Part shown: piece by piece, positions 32,470-41,088 of the stretch | Layout of the letters: each line of letters starts with the position of its first letter | Numbering within the stretch: position 1 is the first letter of the stretch | Source of the DNA: JADZEM01 sp046328125 | Lineage (GTDB): Bacteria; Chloroflexota; UBA6077; JACCZL01 | Length of the DNA stretch: 64,000 nt | NCBI GenBank assembly: GCA_046328125.1 | Contig: JAXLXF010000011.1 | Coordinates: forward strand, 62,001 to 126,000 | Direction: 5' to 3' | The notes under the pieces: generated by a model | The model's database searches: none | Told to the model about the DNA's origin: nothing | The model's input: only the letters and a program-made list of their open reading frames with translations | Position numbers and translations under genes: made by a program

Positions 32470-32487
32470 TGACTCACGGATGAGTCA
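32470..32487. promoter_or_regulatory. Perfect inverted repeat TGACTCA-CGGA-TGAGTCA, possible operator
   Basis: Seven-base arms with a 4-nt spacer, about 85 bp upstream of the ligase start and just downstream of the predicted transcription start, a position suited to a repressor or to an RNA hairpin in the leader. Confidence 0.4.
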
Positions 32488-32571
32488 ATCACGGCAGCCT
32501 GGCAACGGGCTATCGGTCGCGGCTCGGGGTGCGTGGACGATGGCGCGGTGTGTCCCACGGGAGCGAGAACG

Positions 32572-34140
32572 ATGGCCGTTCAGACAGCAGTCGCCGATCT
32601 TGGGCAGATGATTCGCCAGCAGGCCGCGATCCGACCGGACGCGGATGCATTCGTCTTCGAGGGCCGCCGGACCACCTTCGGCCGGCTCGACGAGCGTGCC
32701 AACCGCGTCGCGAACGGGCTATTGGCCGCCAACCTCTCGCCACAATCCCGGATCGGCCTGCTGGACAAGAACAGCGACACGTTCTACGAGATCCAGTACG
32801 GCGCGGCAAAGGCGCGAGCGGTGCCGGTGGCCGTGAACTGGCGGCTGGCCGTGCCGGAGATGGCGTTCATCCTGAACGATGCCGGCGCCACCATCCTGTT
32901 CGTCGGGGAGGAGTATTTCGCGACGGTCGAGGAGCTGCTGCCGCGCCTCACGACCGTCACCCAGGTGATCGCGCTGAGCGGCGAGCATCCCGGCTGGGAG
33001 TCGTACGAGGCGTGGCGGGACCGCCAGTCGGCGGACGACCCGCACCTGCCGACGCCATCGGATGACGTGGTGGTTCAGCTGTACACGAGCGGCACGACCG
33101 GCCACCCGAAGGGCGTCCAGACGACCCACGACAACATCATGACGGCGCTGGCCGTGGGCATCCAGGACTGGTGCCCCTGCGGCCCGGACGACGTGATCCT
33201 GGCCTGCATGCCGCAGTTCCACATCGCGGGGAGTCTCTGGGGCATCGCCTCGGTATTCGCCGGCTCGCGCTGCGTCATCACGCGCCAGCCGGACATGCAG
33301 GAGATTCTGCGGCTGATCCCGGCCGAGCGGGTGACGCTGGCGTTCTTCGTGCCGGCCGTCATCCTGTTCCTGCTCCAGACGCCGGGCTGCCGCGAGACCG
33401 ACTTCTCCAGCCTGAAGATGATCTCGTACGGCGCGTCGCCGGCCCCGCTCGACCTGCTCCGCGACGCGATGGCGACGATCCCGTGCGACTTCGTCCAGGT
33501 GTACGGCCTGACCGAGACGACCGGCGTGGTGACCGCGCTCCAGGCCGCTGACCACGACCCGGCCGGCACGCCGAGGATGCGCTCCTGCGGCAAGCCGATC
33601 CGCAGCGCCGAGCTTAAGGTGGTGGACGACGACGGCGCTGAGTGCCCGACCGGCGCGGTCGGCGAGATCCTGGTTCGCTCCGGGCAGGTGACGGTCGGGT
33701 ACTGGAACCGTCCGGAGGCGAACCAGTCCGCGTTGCGCGACGGCTGGCTCTACACCGGCGACGCCGGCTACTACGACGAGGACGGCTACCTCTACATCTA
33801 CGACCGCGTGAAGGACATGATCATCTCGGGCGGCGAGAACGTCTACCCGGCCGAGGTCGAGAGCGCGATGTTCGGGCACCCGGCCGTGGCGGACGTCGGC
33901 GTCATCGGGGTGCCGGACGAGCGCTGGGGCGAAGCGGTCAAGGCGATCGTGGTGCTGGCGCCGGGGCAGTCGGCTACCGAGGAGGAGCTGATCGCCTACA
34001 CCCGCGAGCAGATCGCCCATTACAAGGCGCCGAAGTCGGTCGATTTCGCGGAGTCGCTGCCGCGCAACCCGTCCGGGAAGATCCTGAAGCGAGTGCTGCG
34101 AGCGCCATACTGGGAGGGCCGCGAGCGCCAGGTGAACTGA
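32572..34140 (+). CDS. Acyl-CoA ligase (class I adenylate-forming, FadD-like)
   Basis: 522 residues from ATG 32572, which has GGGAGCGAG upstream and fits the usual N-terminus better than ATG 32533. Motifs: LYTSGTTGHPKGV, QVYGLTETTG, GWLYTGDAGYYDEDG, DRVKDMIISGGENVYP and the catalytic Lys in RNPSGKILKRVL. These are typical of medium/long-chain fatty-acid-CoA ligases. It should activate a carboxylic acid to its CoA thioester for degradation. It is monocistronic behind a predicted CRP-like promoter, so expression may depend on carbon status. The end of the gene faces the 610-residue orphan gene 32 bp away; that gap holds half of a GC-rich repeat. Confidence 0.87.
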   Translation: MAVQTAVADLGQMIRQQAAIRPDADAFVFEGRRTTFGRLDERANRVANGLLAANLSPQSRIGLLDKNSDTFYEIQYGAAKARAVPVAVNWRLAVPEMAFILNDAGATILFVGEEYFATVEELLPRLTTVTQVIALSGEHPGWESYEAWRDRQSADDPHLPTPSDDVVVQLYTSGTTGHPKGVQTTHDNIMTALAVGIQDWCPCGPDDVILACMPQFHIAGSLWGIASVFAGSRCVITRQPDMQEILRLIPAERVTLAFFVPAVILFLLQTPGCRETDFSSLKMISYGASPAPLDLLRDAMATIPCDFVQVYGLTETTGVVTALQAADHDPAGTPRMRSCGKPIRSAELKVVDDDGAECPTGAVGEILVRSGQVTVGYWNRPEANQSALRDGWLYTGDAGYYDEDGYLYIYDRVKDMIISGGENVYPAEVESAMFGHPAVADVGVIGVPDERWGEAVKAIVVLAPGQSATEEELIAYTREQIAHYKAPKSVDFAESLPRNPSGKILKRVLRAPYWEGRERQVN

Positions 34141-34172
34141 ACGGAGAGGGCTGGGGGGTGGGGCCTTTCATC

Positions 34173-36005
34173 TTACGACCAGGGGAACGCCAGCGTTGGG
34201 GGGTTGGCGTAGCGGGTCATGGTGAGGGTCAGGCGGGTGCCAGCGCCCGGGGCCAGGCGTACCGAGAAGTGGGAGTGATCCGCCGGCACTGTTTCGGACG
34301 TGCCATCGGTCTGGACGGTTGTGATCTGGTGCTCGCCATAGGCGCCGCCCTGCACGATCACGGTGCGGGCCTCCAGCGGGTCCAGGTTCACCAGGCTGAG
34401 CGTGACCGTCTCCTCGGTCATTCGCTCCACCAGCGCCGCGACGTGCTCCGGCAGGCCAGCCCGGCGACGGGCCGGATCGAAGTAGCGGACGCGGGCGTGC
34501 AGGACGTGAACGTCGCGGCCGGTCGGCAGGCCGCCGAGCATCAGCTGGATCAGCGCGCCGGTGGTGGCCGGGTTCATGTCGTTCATGTCGTCGGACATCG
34601 AGCAGTCCGGCGAGCGGGTGTCGTTGCGCATCAGCTCCATCTTGTGGCGCAGCGTGTCCAGGTCCGCTTCGAGGGCCGCCTCGGCGTAGCCGTCGTCCTG
34701 GCCGTCCAGGAAGCGCACCCAGCGCGGCGTCTGCCCCGCCAGCTCGAACAAGGAGCGGTCCTGGGTCCAGTAGTAGAGGTCGGTGGCTCCCGGGGCGAAC
34801 TTCTCGGGGCGGTACTCGTACCAGCCCTCTGGCCCGGTCTCGGGGAGGTCGTTCAGGTCGCCGCCCTGCTGGAGCCGCTCCAGCCGATCCAGCCGCCCGT
34901 ACATGTGCGGGTAGAGGGTCTGGCCGTTCTCCTGCTTCGCATTGGAGTTGACCACGTCCAGCATGCTGCGCCAGAGATCCACGTACTTGCGGTCGCCGGT
35001 CAGCAGCAGCCCGTTCGCCAGCGAGTACGGGTTGCGGCGGTGGTAGGCGCGGTGGGCCAGCTTGCCGTTGCGGGGCACCTGCAACACCGAGAAGCCCCAG
35101 CCGTAGACGCCGCCGTACCAGCCGTAGCCGCTCTCGATGGTGCCGTCCGAGCCGACGCTGCTGGGCAAGAGGCCGCCGTTCTTAGCAGTCCGATCGAGCC
35201 AGGCGTCCAGGTACTCGACCGTCCAGTCACGGTACCTCGACTCGCCGGTCAGCAGGTACGCCGTCACCCCGAGCGTGGTGGCCCCGAGGTTGACGTGGTT
35301 GTCGCCGACCACATCCGTGTAGTCGCGGAAGTGGTCGAGCATCTCCTCGAAGGTGGTCTCGCCATGGCCGGCGTCGAACCGCCCCAGCACCTCGATCGGG
35401 TCGCCGGCCCAGTCGAGCGCGGTCGCCTTCCTCAAGAGCGGGCCGCGGCTGCCGTTGAAGAAGCTCCGGATGACCTTGTGCTGCTTGTCGTAGTTGACGA
35501 TGAACTCGTCGTCGCCGGTGTACCAGCTCGTCCAGCGCCGCATCCGCCGGATCAGGGCCGGATCGTCTGGCGTGCTGAGCCCCTGCAAGAAGATGGTGGA
35601 CCACGCCTCGCCGTGGTGGAACCAGTCGAAGCAGGCGTGGAACTCCTGGTAGTACATGCCGTCGCGCCCGAGCTCGACCTCGGTGGTCTTCGCCTCGGTG
35701 TACTGGCGGAAGTGCCCTTCGAGGCCGCGATGGTACAGCTCCAGCACCGTGTCCGACGCGCCGAGCGCGTGGAGCAGCCCCCAGTTGAGCAGGTTTTCGA
35801 GCGCGTCGTCCGGGCCGTCGTCGCCGGACCAGCGCGGCACGCACAACAGGTAGCCGCGCTCGTCGAAGTAGCGCGCGAAGAACTGCTCGCAGGCCCGGGC
35901 CTGAGCCTCCAATAACTGCCGTTCCAGCAGCGCCCAGCGTGGGGCCGGCTGCGGGGTGTTCGCCTCGATCCGTACGTCCCGACTGGTTCGTCGTGGTCCG
36001 CTCAC
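34173..36005 (-). CDS. Large protein of unknown family, possibly (alpha/alpha) barrel
   Basis: 610 residues from GTG 36005, with GGGAGG about 8 bp upstream. I do not recognise the family. There is no signal peptide or membrane helix. The first 450 residues are rich in Trp, Tyr, Asp and His with repeated helix-like segments (QFFARYFDERGYLLCVPRW, HACFDWFHHGEAWSTIFLQG, GYGWYGGVYGWGFSVLQ), reminiscent of six-hairpin glycosidases or lyases. The last 150 residues look like a beta-sandwich (VTLSLVNLDPLEARTVIVQG). A carbohydrate-active enzyme is a reasonable guess and no more. It is monocistronic, next to a family C repeat. Confidence 0.6.
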   Translation of the reverse strand: MSGPRRTSRDVRIEANTPQPAPRWALLERQLLEAQARACEQFFARYFDERGYLLCVPRWSGDDGPDDALENLLNWGLLHALGASDTVLELYHRGLEGHFRQYTEAKTTEVELGRDGMYYQEFHACFDWFHHGEAWSTIFLQGLSTPDDPALIRRMRRWTSWYTGDDEFIVNYDKQHKVIRSFFNGSRGPLLRKATALDWAGDPIEVLGRFDAGHGETTFEEMLDHFRDYTDVVGDNHVNLGATTLGVTAYLLTGESRYRDWTVEYLDAWLDRTAKNGGLLPSSVGSDGTIESGYGWYGGVYGWGFSVLQVPRNGKLAHRAYHRRNPYSLANGLLLTGDRKYVDLWRSMLDVVNSNAKQENGQTLYPHMYGRLDRLERLQQGGDLNDLPETGPEGWYEYRPEKFAPGATDLYYWTQDRSLFELAGQTPRWVRFLDGQDDGYAEAALEADLDTLRHKMELMRNDTRSPDCSMSDDMNDMNPATTGALIQLMLGGLPTGRDVHVLHARVRYFDPARRRAGLPEHVAALVERMTEETVTLSLVNLDPLEARTVIVQGGAYGEHQITTVQTDGTSETVPADHSHFSVRLAPGAGTRLTLTMTRYANPPTLAFPWS

Positions 36006-36136
36006 GTGTGTGCCTCCCGTGCCGATCGCGCCGTGGAGCCACGCCGCGACCGGTCGCGCTCATCGTAGCGCGCGGGGCCGGGCTGACGCCGGACCGCTCG
36101 ACCGACCCCAGGGCGATTGCACGACGACCGCGAGAC

Positions 36137-36242
36137 CGTGGGATGAATCCCACGTCTACAATCAGTTGTCGCTCTGCGACATGATCGCGTGCTTCGGCGT
36201 CGCAGAGCGACGCCATGATGGTAGGCGGGGCTTTCAAGCCCC
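36137..36242. repeat. Multi-hairpin element (family C), copy 2
   Basis: Starts with CGTGGGATGAATCCCACG and ends with GGGGCTTTCAAGCCCC. GTCGCTCTGCGAC and its complement GTCGCAGAGCGAC form an internal stem. Same order and length as the copies at 8.8 and 50.7 kb. It ends 7 bp from the stop of the cupin gene and may serve as the terminator of the heme operon. Confidence 0.85.
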
Positions 36243-36249
36243 GACGAGG

Positions 36250-36588
36250 CTACTCGTTCGGCAGGAGCACCAGCTGCATCACCAGCGGGGTGAGCGCGTA
36301 GACACTGTGCGCCAGCCCGGCCGGCATCCGGACCCAGGTGCCAGGATGCCCCTCGACCGTGTCGCCGCCGAACGTCAGCCGCGCCTCGCCTCGCAGGATA
36401 TGGAGGATGGCTGGTCGAGCCGCCGTGTGCTCCGAGAGCTCCTGGCCGGTGTCGAAGCCGAACATCACGACGTTGACGGTCGAGTCGCTGTAGATGGTCC
36501 GGCTCAGGATGCCGTCGGCTGGGATCTCGATCGAGCGGTCGAGATCGACGTGGGTGTAGGTCTGTGTCATGATTGCGGTTCCGGTCAT
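36250..36588 (-). CDS. Small cupin-domain protein
   Basis: 112 residues. A single cupin barrel: motif 1 resembles GxxxSEHTAARPAILHILRGEA (with His in SEH) and motif 2 is PGTWVRMPAGLAHSVYALT, with His in LAHSV. It may bind a metal. Its ATG overlaps the stop of the TIGR04053-like radical SAM gene (ATGA), so it is the third gene of the heme-type operon. Cupins of this size are often found beside nitrogen-oxide or heme genes; role inferred as sensing or as a metal-binding accessory. A related cupin gene starts the divergent operon at 39.3 kb. Confidence 0.78.
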   Translation of the reverse strand: MTGTAIMTQTYTHVDLDRSIEIPADGILSRTIYSDSTVNVVMFGFDTGQELSEHTAARPAILHILRGEARLTFGGDTVEGHPGTWVRMPAGLAHSVYALTPLVMQLVLLPNE

Positions 36589-37826
36589 CTGGCGGCCTCG
36601 GCGCCGACGGCTGGTCGGCGCGGCCGGGGACTGTCGTCGGCGAAGTGAGGGAGCGGCAGGGTGATCTCGACCGGGGGCAGCCCGCCCACAGCCGGGTCGT
36701 ACAGGCAGGTGTCGTCTTCGGCCAGGTAGTCGCCGGTCAGCCCGAACGCCCTGGCCCGGCTGCCGCCGCACACCTGCCGATAGGTGCAGGCGCCGCAGCG
36801 GCCCTTCAGCAGGCCCGGCGTCCGCAGCTCGCGGAAAAGCGGTGAGGAGCGGTAGATCTCGACTAGCGATTGCTCGCGCACGTTGCCGGCCGACAGCTGC
36901 AAGAAGCCGCTGGGGTACACGTCGCCGATGTGGGAGACGAAGCAGAACCCCTTGCCGTCGTTCACGCCCTGCTCGGTCGGGGCGCGGCCGTCTCGGAAGG
37001 CGTAGCCAGCCCCGGTCAGCTCCCAGCGGACGTCGGCGGACGGCTCGTCGGCAGGCTCGCCGCGTGCGAGGCGCTCCCGCTGAATCACGACCCGTCGATA
37101 GTGCTGAGCGGCCGTGGTCCGGACCGCGAACGGCGCCTGCTTCGAGACGTCGTACAGCCACTGCAGCACCTGCTCGTGCTCGGTCGCGTCCAGCATGTCG
37201 TCGATCTTGCCTCGGCCGGTTGGGACCAGGAAGAAGACGCTCCAGACCCGCACCCCGAGCTTCGCAACGGCCTCGGCAACGGCCGGCAGATCGTGCCAGT
37301 TGCGCCGCGTCACCGTGGTGCCGACCTGGACCGGCAGCGCGAGCGACTGGGCATCGGCCAGGATCTCCAGCGTCCGCTGATAGGAGCCAGCCACGCCTCG
37401 GAACGCGTCGTGAGTCGCGGCGGTCGAGCCGTCCAGGCTGACGTGGACCATCGACAGGCCGAGCTGCTGGAGCTGTTCGAGCCGCTCGCGCGTGACCAGG
37501 CGGGTGGCGCTCGGCGAGAGCCCCACGCGCAGCCCCTGGCCCACCGCGTAGCGCACCAGATCCTCGGCGTCTCGCCGCATCAGCGGGTCGCCGCCGGTGA
37601 CGATCAGGATCGGGCGGCCGATCTCGACCAGCTGGTCGATCAGGCGGAAGCCCTGCTCGGTGGTGAGCTCGCGTGGATCGCGGCGCGGGATCGCCTCGGC
37701 GCGGCAGTGGACACAGGCCAGGGCACAGGCACGGGTGATCTCCCAGGCGACCGTGAACGGCATCTGGTTGAAATCGACGGAGAAGTAGCTCGGCTTCGGC
37801 CGGGGCGGCGCGGCCGGGTCAGGCAT
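36585..37826 (-). CDS. Radical SAM/SPASM protein, AhbD-like (TIGR04053-like)
   Basis: 413 residues. Radical SAM cluster motif CALACVHC (CxxxCxxC) near residue 34, then GGDPLMRR and other SAM-barrel strands, and a C-terminal SPASM region with Cys in GKGFCFVSHIGDVYPSG and a run CGACTYRQVCGGSRARAF ending EDDTC. The ending GSRARAFGLTGDYLAEDD is the pattern of AhbD (iron-coproporphyrin decarboxylase) and of the related TIGR04053 group. It overlaps the AhbC/NirJ-like gene by 8 bp. Together they indicate heme made by the siroheme-dependent route or heme d1-like modification. The exact reaction is not certain. Confidence 0.8.
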   Translation of the reverse strand: MPDPAAPPRPKPSYFSVDFNQMPFTVAWEITRACALACVHCRAEAIPRRDPRELTTEQGFRLIDQLVEIGRPILIVTGGDPLMRRDAEDLVRYAVGQGLRVGLSPSATRLVTRERLEQLQQLGLSMVHVSLDGSTAATHDAFRGVAGSYQRTLEILADAQSLALPVQVGTTVTRRNWHDLPAVAEAVAKLGVRVWSVFFLVPTGRGKIDDMLDATEHEQVLQWLYDVSKQAPFAVRTTAAQHYRRVVIQRERLARGEPADEPSADVRWELTGAGYAFRDGRAPTEQGVNDGKGFCFVSHIGDVYPSGFLQLSAGNVREQSLVEIYRSSPLFRELRTPGLLKGRCGACTYRQVCGGSRARAFGLTGDYLAEDDTCLYDPAVGGLPPVEITLPLPHFADDSPRPRRPAVGAEAAR

Positions 37827-39003
37827 GGACGGCCTCCAGTGGGGCGATCTCCCGGTCGGTCAGGTAACAGCCGGGGTCTTCGGCCCAGGTGTTGCCGGTC
37901 ATCGCCTCGGCGCGGGCGCGGAAGTTGCCGTTGCAGATGTCCACGAACTGGCACCGCCCGCAGCGCCCCTGGAGGACGTCGCGCCGGTTGCGCAGATCGT
38001 GCAGCAGTGCGTTGTCGGGATCGGACCAGATGGCGCTGAACGGCCGCTCCCGCACGTTGCCGAGCCGCTGGCGCCACCAGAACTGGTCCGGGTGGACGTT
38101 GCCGAGGTTGTCCACATGCGCCAGGCGAGCCCCGGAGCTGTTGCCGCCGTTGCGTCGGAGCAGCGAGAGCACCTCGGCGGCCCGGACAGGACCGTCCTCG
38201 CGGAGCACCTTCAGGTAGAGCAGCACGCCGTCAGAGTGGTTGTCCACCGTCAGCAGCTCGGTGTTCAGGCCGCGACGATGGAAGCTCTGGGCCTGTTCGA
38301 AGATCCGCTCGACTGCCGCGCGCGCCTCGTCTGGCGCGAGCAGGTCAGCCGCGATCTGGCGGCCCCGCCCGCTCGGGACGAGATGGTAGAAGCAGGCCCG
38401 GTTGATCTGCTCGCGCTCGATCAGGTCGAAGATGGCGTCCAGATCCTGGACGGTGTGGCGGGTCAGGGTCAGGCGAAGGCCGACCCGCTGGCCCACGGCG
38501 ACGCAGTTGCGGATGCCGTCCAGGGCGGCGTCGAATGCGCCGTCCTGGCCTCGGAAGTAGTCGTGACGCTGGCCGATGCCGTCCAGGCTGATCCCGACGT
38601 ACCCGAAGCCGACGTCCTTGATGCGCTGCGCCACCTCTGGCGTGATGCGCGTCCCGTTCGTCGAGAGCGTCGTGCGGATGCCGTTCTCGTGTGCGTACGC
38701 CGCCAGCTCGAACAGGTCCGGCCGCAGCAGCGGCTCGCCGCCCGAGAGCAGCAGGACCGGGACGCCAAACTGGCCGAGGTCCGCGATGAAGGCGCGTCCT
38801 TCAGCCGGTGACAGCTCGCCGGGGAAGGGCCGGTCGGCGGCGGCGGCGTAGCAGTGCAGGCAGGCGAGGTTGCAGCGGCGGGTGGTGGTCCAGACGACGA
38901 CCGGGCGCGGCACGCCGTCGCCAGACTGCTGACGACGGTCGCCGTAGCGCAGGTGATCGGTCTCGGTCGTCGTGCCACAGAGCAGTCGGCTCACGCCAAG
39001 CAC
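37819..39003 (-). CDS. Radical SAM protein, AhbC/NirJ-like (siroheme-to-heme pathway)
   Basis: 394 residues if started at GTG 39003, chosen because AGGAG lies 8 bp upstream and the product then begins MLGVSRLLCG, like AhbC proteins. Radical SAM motif CNLACLHC; SPASM-like cysteines in CGRCQFVDICNG with a last Cys in EDPGC; also the family segment DNHSDGVLLY. AhbC removes acetate side chains from didecarboxysiroheme; NirJ does the related step for heme d1. With the AhbD-like gene it implies an alternative heme route. It lies divergent to the molybdoenzyme operon, whose gamma subunit needs heme b. Confidence 0.82.
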   Translation of the reverse strand: MLGVSRLLCGTTTETDHLRYGDRRQQSGDGVPRPVVVWTTTRRCNLACLHCYAAAADRPFPGELSPAEGRAFIADLGQFGVPVLLLSGGEPLLRPDLFELAAYAHENGIRTTLSTNGTRITPEVAQRIKDVGFGYVGISLDGIGQRHDYFRGQDGAFDAALDGIRNCVAVGQRVGLRLTLTRHTVQDLDAIFDLIEREQINRACFYHLVPSGRGRQIAADLLAPDEARAAVERIFEQAQSFHRRGLNTELLTVDNHSDGVLLYLKVLREDGPVRAAEVLSLLRRNGGNSSGARLAHVDNLGNVHPDQFWWRQRLGNVRERPFSAIWSDPDNALLHDLRNRRDVLQGRCGRCQFVDICNGNFRARAEAMTGNTWAEDPGCYLTDREIAPLEAVHA

Positions 39004-39256
39004 GTGGGGGCTCTCCTGATTCTCGGGCCGCTTCGCCGACACGTCGCTCGGGACCGAGGTCGTCGCCCCTGGGTGTTGGCAACGATTGGAGCTGTCGGGG
39101 CTGGCACGAAGCTAGCTGAAGCGTATGTCTCTGACGGCCCCGTCCGCCCCACCCGGATGGGTAGGCGCGAACCGTCCGTGGGTGTGGGGTAGCCGGCGCC
39201 TGTCGGAGCCGAGAATCCTCGAGATCGCGCACATCACTACGCCGGAGGACGCCGCC

Positions 39257-39649
39257 GTGAGCGCCGCCACTGGAGCCATCCAACCTGCTGTCATTCGTGA
39301 CTACCACACTGCCGCCACGTTCCTTGCCGACCGCTTCTCGCCGGTGTCGCTTGGCCAGACCGAGCGCGTCAAGGTCGTGTTGACCTGCTTCGAGCCAGGG
39401 CAGTTCATCCCGGTCCACAGCCCCGGCATCGACATGACCCTGGTCGTCCTGGAAGGCGAGGGGACGGTGATCGCCGGCGACGAGCAGGCTGATGTTGCGC
39501 CCGGGTCAATCGTCATCGTGCCGGCCGGCGCGGCCCGTGGTATCAAGGCGACCACCCGCCTGGTGGCCGTCCATCTCGTGTCGCCGCCACCGACCCAGGC
39601 CGATCACGCCCAGGTCCAGGTGGGCCTGAGTCAGGGCACGTGGCGCTGA
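39257..39649 (+). CDS. Cupin-domain protein
   Basis: 130 residues from GTG 39257, which has GGAGG 8 bp upstream. The single cupin barrel includes FEPGQFIPVHSPGIDMTLVV (motif 1, one His) and PGSIVIVPAGAARGIKA (motif 2, lacking the usual His), so metal binding may be incomplete. It opens the plus-strand molybdoenzyme operon; its stop overlaps the start of the membrane-protein gene (TGATG). A regulatory or sensing role is guessed from context. Confidence 0.72.
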   Translation: MSAATGAIQPAVIRDYHTAATFLADRFSPVSLGQTERVKVVLTCFEPGQFIPVHSPGIDMTLVVLEGEGTVIAGDEQADVAPGSIVIVPAGAARGIKATTRLVAVHLVSPPPTQADHAQVQVGLSQGTWR

Positions 39650-40881
39650 TGGTCCGGGGCGGCCGGTCTCGGCTGGCGCTGCTGGCGCTCGCGGCGATCA
39701 GCCTCCTGGCGGGGCTGTGGGCCGGTCTCGTGCGTCTCGGCTGGCCGCTGCCCGGCGCCGCCCTGACCCCCAGTCACGGCCCGTTGCTGGTGGCGGGCGT
39801 GCTGGGCGCCATCATCAGCCTGGAGCGCGCCGTCGCGCTCGGCCAGCGCTGGGCGTACGGGGCGCCGGCCGCCGCTGGACTGGGTGGCGTCGCGCTCGTC
39901 GTGGGTGCGCCGGCCGCCCTGGCGGCCGGCCTGTTCGCCGTCGGCAGCCTCCTGGTGGCGGTCGTCTTCGTGCGCCTGTTCCAACGCCGGCCAGAGTGGG
40001 CGACCGCCGTGATGCTGGCCGGAGCGCTCGCCTGGACGATCAGCAACGTGTTGTGGCTGACGGAGCGGGCGACGATGGAGCTGGTCCCGTGGTGGGCCGC
40101 GTTCCTCGTGCTGACCATCGTGGGCGAGCGCCTGGAGCTGGCCCAGGTGCTCCTCTCCTCGCGGGTCCGATTGGCCCTGCTGGGAGCGACCATCGTCCTG
40201 GGCGCGGGCGTCGTCCTGTCGGCGGCGCTGCTGTTCCCGGGCATCCAGGTTGCCGGGACCGGTTTGCTGCTCCTTTCGGCCTGGCTGCTCCGCTTCGACG
40301 TGGCGCGGCGGACGGTGCGCCGGCCGGGGCTGGCCCGCTTCGGCGCGGTGAGCCTGCTGCTCGGCTACGTCTGGCTTGGCGTGGCGGGGGTCATCTGGCT
40401 GGTCGGGCCGTCCGGCTTCCCGGGCGTCTTCTGGTACGACGCGATGATCCACAGCGTGTTCCTGGGCTTCGTGTTCTCGATGATCTTCGGGCACGCGCCG
40501 ACGATCGTCCCGGCCGTGACCGGCATTCCGGTGCCGTACTCACGGCTGTTCTACGTCCACGTCGTCGCCCTGCACGGGTCGCTCCTGGTCCGCGTTGTGG
40601 CAGACGCGACCTCGTCTGCCGAGCCGCGGGCGTGGGGCGGGCTGGCGAACGCACTGACGATCCTGCTGTTCGCCGCGCTCACGGTGCGTGCCGCCCTCGA
40701 TGCCGCGCGCGGGACACACCAGAACCACCCTGTCCCGGTCCGCCGCCGGGACATTTCGGCACGAAAGGCGGGACAGACGTCCGATGCTCCGACGGACGCT
40801 CGCGGGAACAGTGAAAACCAGAACCTCGACGTTCTCAGGCTCTCGCGGCCAGGGGCGCCGCTGACCGGTCACCCGTCCTGA
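39649..40881 (+). CDS. Multi-pass membrane protein, NnrS-like
   Basis: 410 residues from ATG 39649 in a TGATG overlap with the cupin stop; about ten to twelve membrane helices. Conserved-looking His residues occur in TPSHGPLLVAGVLG, in WYDAMIHSVFLGFVFSMIFGH and in YVHVVALHG. This resembles NnrS and relatives, polytopic heme-containing proteins linked to nitrogen-oxide metabolism, but similarity is judged by eye only. The C-terminal 70 residues are hydrophilic. It lies between a cupin and the molybdoenzyme genes, so it may aid heme handling, electron flow or protection from reactive nitrogen species. Confidence 0.6.
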   Translation: MVRGGRSRLALLALAAISLLAGLWAGLVRLGWPLPGAALTPSHGPLLVAGVLGAIISLERAVALGQRWAYGAPAAAGLGGVALVVGAPAALAAGLFAVGSLLVAVVFVRLFQRRPEWATAVMLAGALAWTISNVLWLTERATMELVPWWAAFLVLTIVGERLELAQVLLSSRVRLALLGATIVLGAGVVLSAALLFPGIQVAGTGLLLLSAWLLRFDVARRTVRRPGLARFGAVSLLLGYVWLGVAGVIWLVGPSGFPGVFWYDAMIHSVFLGFVFSMIFGHAPTIVPAVTGIPVPYSRLFYVHVVALHGSLLVRVVADATSSAEPRAWGGLANALTILLFAALTVRAALDAARGTHQNHPVPVRRRDISARKAGQTSDAPTDARGNSENQNLDVLRLSRPGAPLTGHPS

Positions 40882-41088
40882 CCGATCGTCCGTCACGGTC
40901 ATCTGGCCCAGCTATCCAGGCAGACACCTCTATTCAGACAGACATCGCTATCACTGGGAGGATATCGCGACACAGCTGGCCCGCCGGGAGACTCGGCAAG
41001 AGCCCCACGGGCCTGTCCACCAACTGACGTCCCAATGCAGAAGCGTCGGCCGCGTGGTTGCGGCTGATAGGCAGAAGGGAGGTACAGC

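Noticed and set aside
33642..35915. 757-residue plus-strand frame
   Set aside because: Runs out of frame through the acyl-CoA ligase and antisense through the 610-residue gene; Val/Arg/Gln-rich and without motifs.
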